Positions 17,310-25,678 of a stretch of 60,570 nt of DNA are shown here, piece by piece. Source of the stretch: Bacteroides sp. CAG:770 (lineage in GTDB: Bacteria > Bacteroidota > Bacteroidia > Bacteroidales > UBA932). Under the pieces are notes generated by a model that saw nothing but the letters and a program-made list of their open reading frames with translations, made no database searches and had not been told where the DNA came from. The position numbers and the translations under genes are program-made. The stretch is taken from NCBI GenBank assembly GCA_000435075.1, contig FR890602.1, forward strand, positions 1-60,570. Direction: 5' to 3'. Position 1 is the stretch's first letter. Every line of letters starts with the position of its first letter.

Positions 17310-18251
17310 ATGGTTCGCTATATTTTAGACAAAGATTTCAATCTCCTGAAGGTGACAAGGTCCCTTTCCGGCATACTTTGGACGTGTGCCAAATGGGTTA
17401 TCGCTACAGCCTCCCTTGCTGCTTTCTATTATCTTATATTCTCCCTGGTAATCAATACCGATGAGGAGAAGCGTCTGAAACAGGAAAACCGTCTCTACGA
17501 GAAACTGTATCCTGAGATGGAGCAGAAGGAGAAACTCATATCGGATGTCGTGAAAGACCTTCAGGCCAGGGACAATGCCATATACAAGCAGATCTTCAAG
17601 TCGCAGGCTCCTTCCGTCGATCCTCAGAATTCGGCCCTGTTTTTCTTTGCGACCGATTCTACGGAAGACAAGGATATTGTCGAATATACTGAACGCAGGT
17701 CATTGGCCTTGCTGGACATGACATCCCGCATTGACTCCAACTTCAAGGCGGTATTTTCCGACGCGGCTTCTTCCAGGACCCTTCCGCCGATGCTGGTGCC
17801 GGTTCCTGACCTGAAATTCGCGCAGGTCGGCGCTTCGGTCGGCAAGAAGATGGACCCGTTCTACAAGGTTTTGACCATGCACACTGGCATTGACCTTATC
17901 GCCGGACAGGGAACTCCGGTGATTGCGACGGCGGACGGTGTGGTGCTGGACGTCAAGCGCTCCGGCAAGGGACCCGGCAATGTCGTAGAGATAGGCCACG
18001 ACGGCGGGTACCGTACGTTGTATGCTCATCTTCAGGATATTGTGGTCAGGAAAGGGGAGCGTGTAAAAGCCGGGAGAAAGATTGCCAATGTCGGTATGTC
18101 GGGCAATTCTTTCGCGCCGCATCTGCATTATGAGGTTCATAGGGACAGTCTCGTGCTGGACCCCGTGAATTTCTTTTTCGCGTCATTCAGCCCTGAAGAT
18201 TACATGAAGGCCGCCTACATGGCTGCGACGACTGGACAAAGTTTGGATTAG
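17310..18251 (+). CDS. Second membrane-anchored M23 family metallopeptidase
   Basis: Paralogue-like neighbour of 313 residues with the same plan: a short cytoplasmic start, one membrane helix (about 24-46), a charged coiled-coil-like stretch (about 50-90, rich in E and K), and a C-terminal M23 domain (about 180-290). HTGIDLIA and HLHYEVH provide the zinc ligands, and 'LYAHLQD' lies between them. It probably acts on the periplasmic cell wall, perhaps with its upstream partner as a pair. It starts 11 bp after the upstream stop and ends 3 bp before the MerR gene, so the three form an operon. Confidence 0.88.
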   Translation: MVRYILDKDFNLLKVTRSLSGILWTCAKWVIATASLAAFYYLIFSLVINTDEEKRLKQENRLYEKLYPEMEQKEKLISDVVKDLQARDNAIYKQIFKSQAPSVDPQNSALFFFATDSTEDKDIVEYTERRSLALLDMTSRIDSNFKAVFSDAASSRTLPPMLVPVPDLKFAQVGASVGKKMDPFYKVLTMHTGIDLIAGQGTPVIATADGVVLDVKRSGKGPGNVVEIGHDGGYRTLYAHLQDIVVRKGERVKAGRKIANVGMSGNSFAPHLHYEVHRDSLVLDPVNFFFASFSPEDYMKAAYMAATTGQSLD

Positions 18252-18254
18252 GAT

Positions 18255-18572
18255 ATGGAAAGATTGTTTTACACTATCGGGGAAGTGGCTGATATGCTGG
18301 AGGTCAATGTATCTCTGGTGCGTTACTGGTCCGACAATTTCAGCCGTTTCCTGAAACCTCACAGGAACGCGAAAGGAAACAGGCTCTACACTCAGGAAGA
18401 CATTGATGTCCTGAAACAGATTTATCATCTCGTGAAAGTCGGCGGCATGACGCTGGCCGGAGCGAAGAAGAAGATGACGGAGGACCGCAGGAGCGTGGAA
18501 AGCCGCGTCAAGGCGGTGGAGAGTCTGAAGGCTATCCGCACCCAGCTTGTGGAAATCAGGAAGTCTCTATAG
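18255..18572 (+). CDS. MerR-family transcriptional regulator, short form
   Basis: DNA-binding protein of 105 residues. The N-terminal helix-turn-helix reads 'YTIGEVADMLEVNVSLVRYW', followed by the winged part 'NRLYTQEDIDVLKQI' typical of MerR. The C-terminal ~35 residues are a helical dimerisation arm. There is no effector domain and no cysteine cluster, so metal sensing is unlikely. It starts 3 bp after the M23 gene and probably belongs to the same transcript. Short MerR proteins of this type are widespread in Bacteroidota, but their targets are not known from sequence. Confidence 0.85.
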   Translation: MERLFYTIGEVADMLEVNVSLVRYWSDNFSRFLKPHRNAKGNRLYTQEDIDVLKQIYHLVKVGGMTLAGAKKKMTEDRRSVESRVKAVESLKAIRTQLVEIRKSL

Positions 18573-18629
18573 CCTGTCCGGCGGAGCGTCCGAGGCATTG
18601 AAGTTTAATGTTCGCAAATAGATATTACT

Positions 18630-19412
18630 ATGATTGTCAATGATATAACGAGGGTAATAGAGGACTTTGCCCCTCTTGGTATCCAGGAAAAATGGGATAA
18701 CAGCGGACTGCTGATCGGCTCGCCTGAAACTCCTGTCCACAGTGTGCTGGTAGGCTTTGACTGTACACCTGAACTGGTGGATGAGGCAGTGGAATGCGGG
18801 GCGGACATGATAATCACCCATCATCCCCTCATTTTCGGGGGAGTGAAGAAAATATCTCCTGATGACCCTGTCGGTCTCACAATCATCAAGGCCGTCGCCG
18901 CCGGAATCTCCGTCTATGCGGCCCATACGACTGCCGACAAAGTACTCGCCGGCGTCAGCGGCGCAATGGCTTCGCGTTTGGGTCTTGTCAATGTTGCCGT
19001 GCTCGATTCTGACGGGGAAGGAACCGGACTTGGTGCCGTCGGCGACCTTCCGGAGCCGCTCAGCGCTCAGGAAGCGGTACGCCTTGTGAAAGAAAAATTC
19101 GGCCTCAAGGTCGTGAGGTGCTCGCATCCTGACGAGGGACTGATGATATCCAGGATAGCCATGTGCGGCGGCAGCGGCTCATCGCTTATCGCGAATGCGA
19201 TTTCTGCAGGGGCCCAGCTATATGTCAGCGGGGATATTTCATATCATAACTTCTTTACTTCCAAAGGGTTCATGATAATGGACATAGGACATTTCGAGAG
19301 TGAATGCGATATAGTGGAAATATTATTTTCTCTGATAAAGAAAAATTTTCCTAACTTTGCAGTTCGCAAAAGTTGCAGGCTGATGGAGAGTAACCCTGTC
19401 CTCTACCTGTAG
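18630..19412 (+). CDS. Nif3-like dinuclear metal centre protein
   Basis: NIF3/YbgI/YqfO family protein of 260 residues. The N-terminal half contains 'EKWDNSGLLIGSPETPV' and the metal-binding 'DMIITHHPLIFGG', followed by 'SVYAAHTTADKV' where family members carry 'AHTNLD'. The C-terminal half contains 'SGDISYHNF' and 'IMDIGHFESE', which supply the remaining His, Asp and Glu ligands. The family forms toroidal hexamers with two metals per subunit. Its cellular function is unsettled, despite annotation as a GTP cyclohydrolase I type 2 homologue. Its 3' end contains a promoter-like element for the next gene. Confidence 0.9.
   Translation: MIVNDITRVIEDFAPLGIQEKWDNSGLLIGSPETPVHSVLVGFDCTPELVDEAVECGADMIITHHPLIFGGVKKISPDDPVGLTIIKAVAAGISVYAAHTTADKVLAGVSGAMASRLGLVNVAVLDSDGEGTGLGAVGDLPEPLSAQEAVRLVKEKFGLKVVRCSHPDEGLMISRIAMCGGSGSSLIANAISAGAQLYVSGDISYHNFFTSKGFMIMDIGHFESECDIVEILFSLIKKNFPNFAVRKSCRLMESNPVLYL
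19352..19359 (+). promoter_or_regulatory. Internal -7 promoter element upstream of zinc-ribbon gene
   Basis: TAACTTTG matches TAnnTTTG and lies inside the end of the Nif3-like gene, about 98 nt before the ATG at 19457. No clear TTTG is visible at -33. It may give the zinc-ribbon/dnaB genes an independent transcript. Confidence 0.35.
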
Positions 19413-19456
19413 TTGCGGCGTTTTCATAAGATAAAGTAAATTATATATAATTAGAT

Positions 19457-20350
19457 ATGGCCAAGAAAATCAAGAAAGTAGAAACTCCAATTGACCAGAG
19501 GGAAACTTTCGTATCAATTCAGAAAAACTTTGCGGATTCTGACATGAGTGTTGAGGAGAAGCTCAAGACTCTCTATGCACTTCAGGAAGCAGATTCAGCT
19601 ATCGACAAGATTCTCCAGCAGAGAGGTGAACTCCCTGTAGAGGTAGAGAAACTCGAGAACGAGGTCGCTGACCTCAAGGCTAAGGCTACCCAGATCAATA
19701 CTGACATTGATGATGCAAACGCTAAAATCACTGACAGCAAGCACAAGATCGTAGAGTGTGACACCGCAATCGAAAGATATAAAATCCAGATGGAGAGCGT
19801 GGCCAACAGCCGCGAGTTCGACTCTCTTTCCAAAGAGGTTGAGAACCAGGACCTTCTGAAGAAGATTGCCCAGAAGGAAGTTGCTGACACGAAGGACGAG
19901 ATTCTCCAGAAGAAGGCTGAGCTTGTGGAACTCAAGGATGAGATTGCAGTCAGAACCGAGGACCTCAAGGCCAAGAAAGAGGAACTTGCCCACATCGTTG
20001 AGGCTACATCCAAGGAAGAGAAGACTCTCCGTGCGAAGAGAGATGCCTGCGCTGCTAAGATTGACGCCAGGACAATGAGCGCTTATGAGCGTATCCGTTC
20101 AAGTGAGAACAACCACCTCGCAGTAGTCCGCGTTTATTACGGCGCCAACAGGACTGATGATGAGGGCAATGTCGATCTCGACGGAATCAAGAAAGGCATC
20201 AGCGACGGTAAAGTCCGCGGGGCATGCGGCGGATGTTTCAATACAATCATTCTCCAGAGACTTCTCGATATCTACTCCAACAAGAAACTCGTGATTTGCG
20301 AGCATTGCGGAAGAATCATTGTCAGTGACGAAATCGCCGGCAAGGCGTAA
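19457..20350 (+). CDS. Coiled-coil protein with C-terminal C4 zinc ribbon
   Basis: Cytoplasmic protein of 297 residues. The segment from about 40 to 200 is a long, highly charged coiled coil rich in E, K, L and D. The C-terminal ~60 residues hold a zinc ribbon with 'CGGC' and 'CEHCG' pairs, matching the CT398/zf-RING_7 family. Such proteins are conserved in Bacteroidota, Chlamydiae and other groups. Structural work on the chlamydial member links it to secretion and sigma-54 regulation, but that role need not transfer here. It lies 19 bp before dnaB and is probably co-transcribed with it. Confidence 0.82.
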   Translation: MAKKIKKVETPIDQRETFVSIQKNFADSDMSVEEKLKTLYALQEADSAIDKILQQRGELPVEVEKLENEVADLKAKATQINTDIDDANAKITDSKHKIVECDTAIERYKIQMESVANSREFDSLSKEVENQDLLKKIAQKEVADTKDEILQKKAELVELKDEIAVRTEDLKAKKEELAHIVEATSKEEKTLRAKRDACAAKIDARTMSAYERIRSSENNHLAVVRVYYGANRTDDEGNVDLDGIKKGISDGKVRGACGGCFNTIILQRLLDIYSNKKLVICEHCGRIIVSDEIAGKA

Positions 20351-20369
20351 ATGACGGGGAGAGGGTATC

Positions 20370-21932
20370 ATGCCTGAGCCTAAGAAAAGTTCCAGAGCGA
20401 AGGAAAAGAAAGTCAATCTGGACACTCTTGGCCTCGAGATGGGTAACAAACCACCTCAAGCCGTTGATTTCGAGGAAGCTGTACTGGGCGCTCTGCTGAT
20501 TGAACCGAGCTGCGTGGATGAAGCTATGGAGGAACTTACTCCGAGCTGCTTCTACGAGCCGAAACACAGAATGATATATGAGGCTATGGTCGAACTTGTC
20601 AATGAACATGTCGCCATAGACCTTCTTTCCGTATCCCAGAAACTTCTGCAGAAGAAAAACCTTCAGACTGTGGGAGGTGCCGTCACGTTGACGGCAATGT
20701 CCCAGAAGATCGGTGCTGCCGCTCACGTAGAGTACTATATCAAGATTCTGAAGCAGAAATGTATCCAGAGGGATCTAATCACTGCGTCCTATGACATTCT
20801 GAAGGAGGCTTATGACGACTCCGTAAAGGTCGATGACCTTATCGACCAGTCACAGTCGAAGATTTTCGCGGCTATCCAGAACAATGTCAAGAAAGATGTT
20901 CAGGATGTCGGGTCTGTGCTCAAGGCGGCGATGGACGAACTTGAGGAAAAGCAGGGAAAGTCCGGAGTGAGCGGAGTCCCGTCAGGTTTTCCTACCATTG
21001 ACAAATATACTCTCGGCTGGCAGAAATCCAATCTCATAATATTGGGAGCGCGTCCGTCCGTGGGAAAGACTGCATTTGCGCTCAACCTTGCGAGGAATGC
21101 GGCAGTGGACAACAATATGCCGGTAGCCATTTTCTCGCTTGAGATGTCTTCCATCGAGCTTGTGAACCGTCTCATGACGACGGAGTCCGGGCTTGAAAGT
21201 GAGAAAATCAAGGGTGCGCAGGAACTTACCCAGAAAGATTGGGACCAGCTTCAGTACAGTGTGAAGGCATTGGCCAAGGCGCCGATCTACATTGACGATA
21301 CTCCGGGACTTTCAGTCATGGAGTTCAGGACGAAGGCCAAGAGACTGGTCAAGTCCAAGGGCGTCAGATTCATAATCGTCGATTATCTTCAGCTCATGCA
21401 GGGCCCGAGCGAGCTTCGCGGTATGCGTGAACAGGAGGTTGCGGCCATTTCCAGGACGTTGAAAGGAACTGCGAAGGAACTTGAGATTCCTATCATGGCA
21501 CTTTCGCAGCTTTCCCGTAATGCGGTCCAGCGTGGAAACAGCAACAACCGTCCTATGCTGAGTGACCTTCGTGAATCCGGTTCCATCGAGCAGGATGCGG
21601 ATATCGTAATGTTTGTCCACAGGCCTGATGCCATCGGTCTGGGTGATACTGTCGAGGACAAGGAATATACGGAAATCATCTTTGCCAAGAACCGTAACGG
21701 ACAGATCGGAACCATCGCCATGAGATACAAGGGCGGACAGCTCAAGTTCGTTGAGGCCAATGACAATCTTGCGGCTACCTTCGGCTCGGCCATGAACGGT
21801 CCGGTGACCGGAGGAGATTCCGGAGCGCAGGGCTTTGACGGGGGATATAATCCTGCAGATGATTTCGGCGGGGGAATGCCGTCAGGTGGTTTCCCGGGAC
21901 CGGGTGAGTTTGACAATTCATCATTCATGTAG
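20370..21932 (+). CDS. dnaB: Replicative DNA helicase DnaB
   Basis: Hexameric 5'-3' helicase of the replication fork, 520 residues. The N-terminal primase-interaction domain spans about 30-140 (starting 'PPQAVDFEEAVLGALL'). The RecA-like C-terminal domain has Walker A GARPSVGKTAF near residue 229, Walker B 'FIIVDYLQLM', and the 'LSQLSRNAVQRG' and 'DLRESGSIEQDAD' motifs of DnaB. The last ~45 residues are a glycine-rich tail. No intein or insertion is present. The stop lies 1 bp before the DUF3108 start at 21934. Confidence 0.97.
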   Translation: MPEPKKSSRAKEKKVNLDTLGLEMGNKPPQAVDFEEAVLGALLIEPSCVDEAMEELTPSCFYEPKHRMIYEAMVELVNEHVAIDLLSVSQKLLQKKNLQTVGGAVTLTAMSQKIGAAAHVEYYIKILKQKCIQRDLITASYDILKEAYDDSVKVDDLIDQSQSKIFAAIQNNVKKDVQDVGSVLKAAMDELEEKQGKSGVSGVPSGFPTIDKYTLGWQKSNLIILGARPSVGKTAFALNLARNAAVDNNMPVAIFSLEMSSIELVNRLMTTESGLESEKIKGAQELTQKDWDQLQYSVKALAKAPIYIDDTPGLSVMEFRTKAKRLVKSKGVRFIIVDYLQLMQGPSELRGMREQEVAAISRTLKGTAKELEIPIMALSQLSRNAVQRGNSNNRPMLSDLRESGSIEQDADIVMFVHRPDAIGLGDTVEDKEYTEIIFAKNRNGQIGTIAMRYKGGQLKFVEANDNLAATFGSAMNGPVTGGDSGAQGFDGGYNPADDFGGGMPSGGFPGPGEFDNSSFM

Positions 21933-21933
21933 C

Positions 21934-22800
21934 ATGAAAAGGGCAAGATACATATTTGCTGTACTTCTGGCCGGTCTCATTTTCCAGGGCGAGAACAAAG
22001 CGGTGGAGCCTCTCAAGGGTCCCAACTGCATTCCTGTCAAGAGTCTGGAGGAGAATAAACTGGCATACAAGGCAGGGGAGAAACTTACATTTTCCATCCA
22101 TTACAAGTGGGGCGCCATCAATTCCGACGTGGCGAAGGCTACTGTCAAACTTGACACCACTACTCTGAACGGAGTTCCTGTCTTCCATTGCTCAGTGTTC
22201 GGAAAGACGGCGAAGTTCTACGATATGTTCTTCAGGGTGAGAGAGGATTTCCAGTCATGGTTCACCCGTGACGGCGTAGTTCCCGTCAAGTTCTTCAGGG
22301 ATTCCCGTGAGGGAGGCTATTTCTCGACGAACAGATACACCTATGTATGGGATCCGGCGGAAACAATGCATATAGACGCGGAAATCGAGACCTCCAGAAG
22401 GCCGTTCAGGACTGAGGAACTGCCTCTTTCCGGCTGCACATATGACCTTCCTTCTCTGTTCTATATGGCCAGGAACATGAATTTCAACAAGGTGAAGCCC
22501 AATGTAAAATATCCTATGACTTTTGTCATAGACGATGACATATACAATGTCTATTTCATCTGGCTGGGGCGTGAGAAGAAGACCATAAAGGGACTTGGAA
22601 CGGTGAAGACCGTGAAGTTTGCCGCAAAACTCATTGCGGGGGACGTCTTCGGCAGCGGTGAGGACATGTACATATGGATCAGTGATGATGAAAACCGTCT
22701 GCCGGTATATTTCGAGGCGCCGATACGTGTAGGTGTCGCTTCCGGAAGACTTACGGGATGGTCTAACCTGAAATATCCGTTTGATTCGAGAATCAAATAA
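21934..22800 (+). CDS. DUF3108-domain exported protein
   Basis: Exported protein of 288 residues. The start at 21934 (MKRARYIFAVLLAGLIFQ) gives a signal peptide. The frame is open upstream inside dnaB, but that extension has no signal and is rejected. The mature protein is beta-rich, with 'GEKLTFSIHYKWG', 'FFRVREDFQSWF' and a C-terminal 'MYIWISDDENRLPVYFEAP'. This is the DUF3108 signature, in which the ending describes a periplasmic barrel-like fold. The molecular role is unknown. It follows dnaB by 1 bp and is followed by rseC after 2 bp, so it lies in a continuous operon leading into the rnf genes. Confidence 0.85.
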   Translation: MKRARYIFAVLLAGLIFQGENKAVEPLKGPNCIPVKSLEENKLAYKAGEKLTFSIHYKWGAINSDVAKATVKLDTTTLNGVPVFHCSVFGKTAKFYDMFFRVREDFQSWFTRDGVVPVKFFRDSREGGYFSTNRYTYVWDPAETMHIDAEIETSRRPFRTEELPLSGCTYDLPSLFYMARNMNFNKVKPNVKYPMTFVIDDDIYNVYFIWLGREKKTIKGLGTVKTVKFAAKLIAGDVFGSGEDMYIWISDDENRLPVYFEAPIRVGVASGRLTGWSNLKYPFDSRIK

Positions 22801-22802
22801 TC

Positions 22803-23216
22803 ATGAAAAAGGAAGTATCTCATAAAGGTCGTGTCGTGGAGGTGGGACAGGATGTCATCCGGGTGGAGATAATATCCAGTTCCGCATGTTCTTCATGTCA
22901 TGCCGCAGGACTGTGTACCATGTCCGAGGCAGTGAAGAAAATTGTGGAGGTGCCGGTGGCTTCGAACCCGAAATGCTATGTCGGCGAGGAAGTGGAACTG
23001 GTGCTTCAGGAGGCGACCGGAATGAAGGCAGTGTTGCTGGCTTATGTCATTCCATTGCTCATATTGCTTATTTTATGCGTATCTTTGTCGTACGTAAACA
23101 TGAATGAATTATATGCCGGCCTTGCCGGTCTGGCCGGAGTTCTGGTTTATTACCTTGTACTGTACTTGGTAAGGAACAGGATATCCGGTGATTATGTGTT
23201 TAGGATTAGGAAATAA
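22803..23216 (+). CDS. rseC: RseC/MucC-family protein of the SoxR-reducing type
   Basis: Membrane protein of 137 residues. A cytoplasmic N-terminal part contains 'SSACSSCHAAGLC', the cysteine motif of the RseC/MucC family. Two membrane helices follow (about 78-98 and 102-122). In several lineages these proteins sit next to rnf/rsx genes and take part in SoxR reduction or in adjusting the Rnf complex. Here it is immediately before rnfB (20 bp), the common Bacteroidota arrangement. I infer a role in Rnf assembly or electron transfer from context only. Confidence 0.88.
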   Translation: MKKEVSHKGRVVEVGQDVIRVEIISSSACSSCHAAGLCTMSEAVKKIVEVPVASNPKCYVGEEVELVLQEATGMKAVLLAYVIPLLILLILCVSLSYVNMNELYAGLAGLAGVLVYYLVLYLVRNRISGDYVFRIRK

Positions 23217-23236
23217 AACAATCTCAATCTATTAAA

Positions 23237-24202
23237 ATGATGACTTCAATAATTATTTGGACAATTGTGGTTATCTCTTTGCTCGGACTTGTTCTGGCAG
23301 TTGTCCTTTATCTTGTGGCTGAAAAGTTCAAGGTTGAGGAAGACCCGAGAATCGAACAGGTCGAGAAAGTGATGCCTGGTGCCAATTGCGGCGGATGTGG
23401 ATTCGCCGGCTGCCATGCCTTTGCCGAGGCGGCAGTGAAGGCTCCGAACCTGGACAATAATTTCTGTCCGGTAGGCGGTAATGCAGTCATGCAGAAAGTT
23501 GCTGCCATCCTCGGCTACGAGGTAAAGGAAAAAGCTCCTATGGTAGCCGTTGTGCGTTGCAACGGAACCTGTGAGAACAGACCTAAGACCAATGAATACG
23601 GAGGATACAAGTCTTGCAAAGTCAAGGCTTCTCTGTACAGCGGCGATACCGCTTGTTCATTCGGCTGCCTCGGATGTGGCGACTGCGTGGAGGCCTGCCA
23701 GTTCGGTGCGTTGTCAATGGATGAAAAGACAGGTCTGCCTGTAGTGGATGAAGAGAAGTGCGTTGCCTGCGGTGCCTGTGTAAAGGCGTGTCCGAAGTCA
23801 ATCATCGAACTTCGCAACAAGGGACCTCGCGGAATGCGCGTATATGTCTCTTGTGTGAACAAGGATAAGGGTCCTGTTGCGCGTAAGGCCTGCAAGGCAG
23901 CCTGTATCGGTTGCGGACTCTGCGCCAAGACTTGTCCTCACGATGCGATTACCGTAGAGGGAAATGTCGCATATATCGACTATACCAAGTGCAAATTGTG
24001 CAGAAAGTGCGTGGTCGTATGTCCTACCGGAGCAATTCACGACGTGAATTTCCCTATTCCGGTGGACCGTACCAAGAAACCTGCACCGGCAGCAAAACCT
24101 GCTGCGGCTCCTGCCCAGGCACCTGCTGCAAAGCCGGCTGCTGAGGTCAAGGCAGAACCTGCCAAGGCTGAAGCTCCTGCAAAACCGGAAGTTAAAGAAT
24201 AA
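23237..24202 (+). CDS. rnfB: Rnf complex subunit B, iron-sulfur protein
   Basis: Electron-entry subunit of the ferredoxin:NAD+ oxidoreductase, 321 residues. One N-terminal membrane helix (about 5-28) is followed by the 4Fe-4S motif 'GANCGGCGFAGCH' with a further Cys at 'FCPVGG'. Several CxxCxxCxxxC ferredoxin motifs come after it, including 'CLGCGDCVEACQFG', 'CVACGACVKACPKS', 'CIGCGLCAKTCPHD' and 'CKLCRKCVVVCPTG'. The last ~45 residues are an unusual tail made almost entirely of A, P, K and E. The cytoplasmic side accepts electrons from reduced ferredoxin. First rnf gene in the order B-C-D-G-E-A. Confidence 0.96.
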   Translation: MMTSIIIWTIVVISLLGLVLAVVLYLVAEKFKVEEDPRIEQVEKVMPGANCGGCGFAGCHAFAEAAVKAPNLDNNFCPVGGNAVMQKVAAILGYEVKEKAPMVAVVRCNGTCENRPKTNEYGGYKSCKVKASLYSGDTACSFGCLGCGDCVEACQFGALSMDEKTGLPVVDEEKCVACGACVKACPKSIIELRNKGPRGMRVYVSCVNKDKGPVARKACKAACIGCGLCAKTCPHDAITVEGNVAYIDYTKCKLCRKCVVVCPTGAIHDVNFPIPVDRTKKPAPAAKPAAAPAQAPAAKPAAEVKAEPAKAEAPAKPEVKE

Positions 24203-24254
24203 GGGAGAACGGTAGCTGACAGCTATCCTACTTTTACAATAATAAATAGATAGT

Positions 24255-25649
24255 ATGAAAAGAACATTTTCAATTGGCGGTGTCCATCCGGCAGACAACA
24301 AGATTTCGCGCGGATGCGCCATCGAGGTGCTGCCTACTCCACCGACAGTATTCATATCAGTATCGCAGCATATCGGCGCTCCCGCCAAACCAATAGTTGC
24401 AGTTGGCGACAAGGTCCTTACGGGACAGCCGGTTGCCGAACCTGGCGGATTCGTTTCAGCATATATCCATTCGTCTGTTTCCGGAACAGTGAAGTCCATC
24501 GGACCCCGCAAGGATCTGGCAGGTAACATGCAGACCTGCATTGAAATTCAGGTGGAAGGCGACGAGTGGGCGGAAGGCATTGATCGTACCGATACTCTTG
24601 TTACGGATTTTACGGATGACAACAAGGTCATCATGGACAAAATCAAGATGGGCGGTGTCGTAGGTCTCGGCGGTGCCACATTCCCTACTCACGTGAAACT
24701 TACCCCTCCTCCGGGAAAGAAGTGCGACATGTTGATTATCAATGGTTGCGAGTGCGAGCCTTATCTTACTTCCGACTTCCGTACCCTTCTCGAGAAAGGT
24801 GAGCAGGTCGTTGTGGGAACAGCCATCATCAAGCAGGTCCTTGGTGTGGCAGAGGCAACAATTGCCATTGAGGACAACAAGCCTGAGGCAATCGCCCATA
24901 TCGAGAGCGTACTCGAGGAGTTCCGCAAGAAATCTCCTAAGTACAATGGCATCAAGGTCATGAGCCTCCTCAAGAAATACCCTGAGGGCGGTGAGAAACA
25001 ACTCATTGACGCTGTAATGCACCGTCAGGTTCCGTCAGGAGCGCTTCCTATCGATGTAGGTGCGGTCGTTCAGAACGTGGCTACTGCATTGGCCATCTAC
25101 GATGCTGTCCAGAAGAACAAGCCTATCATTGACAATTCCATAACAGTGACCGGTACTTGTGTTCCTGCAGACAGGCAGCACAACTATCTTGTACGTGTGG
25201 GTACTCCGCTTTCTTATATCATCGAGAAGATGGGCGGTGCTCCTGATGATGCCGTCAAGGTTATCAGCGGCGGCCCTATGATGGGTAAAGCCATTGCCAA
25301 CCTCGATGCTGCGACATTGAAAGGAACATCTGCGCTGCTCTTCCTTACTGCGGAGCAGACAGAGCGCAAGCCTGAGTCGAACTGTATCCGCTGCGGCAAA
25401 TGTGCCGAGGCTTGTCCTATGGGACTTGAGCCGTTCCTTCTCCAGAGACTTGCCCGTCACGGCATGACTGAGGAGCTTGAGGCCAATGCCGTTCAGGATT
25501 GTATCGAGTGCGGATGCTGTCTCTACAGCTGTCCTGCTTATATTCCGCTTCTGGATATTATCAGGATTGCCAAAGGACAGGTTATGGGCATCATCAGAGC
25601 GCGTGCCGCTGCCGCCAAAGCTGCTGCACAGGCCGCTTCACAGAAATAA
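24255..25649 (+). CDS. rnfC: Rnf complex subunit C, NADH/flavin-binding
   Basis: Peripheral subunit of 464 residues that carries FMN and the NAD(H) site and exchanges electrons with RnfB. The N-terminal barrel-sandwich region contains 'GDKVLTGQPVAEPGG'. The Rossmann-like FMN/NADH part contains 'GLGGATFPTHVKL' and 'INGCECEPYLTSD'. Two 4Fe-4S motifs follow near the C-terminus: 'CIRCGKCAEACPMG' and 'CIECGCCLYSCPAY'. Length and motif order are those of normal RnfC. The alanine-rich extension seen in gammaproteobacterial RnfC is short here (RARAAAAKAAAQ). It lies 52 bp after rnfB and 29 bp before rnfD. Confidence 0.96.
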   Translation: MKRTFSIGGVHPADNKISRGCAIEVLPTPPTVFISVSQHIGAPAKPIVAVGDKVLTGQPVAEPGGFVSAYIHSSVSGTVKSIGPRKDLAGNMQTCIEIQVEGDEWAEGIDRTDTLVTDFTDDNKVIMDKIKMGGVVGLGGATFPTHVKLTPPPGKKCDMLIINGCECEPYLTSDFRTLLEKGEQVVVGTAIIKQVLGVAEATIAIEDNKPEAIAHIESVLEEFRKKSPKYNGIKVMSLLKKYPEGGEKQLIDAVMHRQVPSGALPIDVGAVVQNVATALAIYDAVQKNKPIIDNSITVTGTCVPADRQHNYLVRVGTPLSYIIEKMGGAPDDAVKVISGGPMMGKAIANLDAATLKGTSALLFLTAEQTERKPESNCIRCGKCAEACPMGLEPFLLQRLARHGMTEELEANAVQDCIECGCCLYSCPAYIPLLDIIRIAKGQVMGIIRARAAAAKAAAQAASQK

Positions 25650-25678
25650 GTTGAACGAATATAACCAATTAATATACG

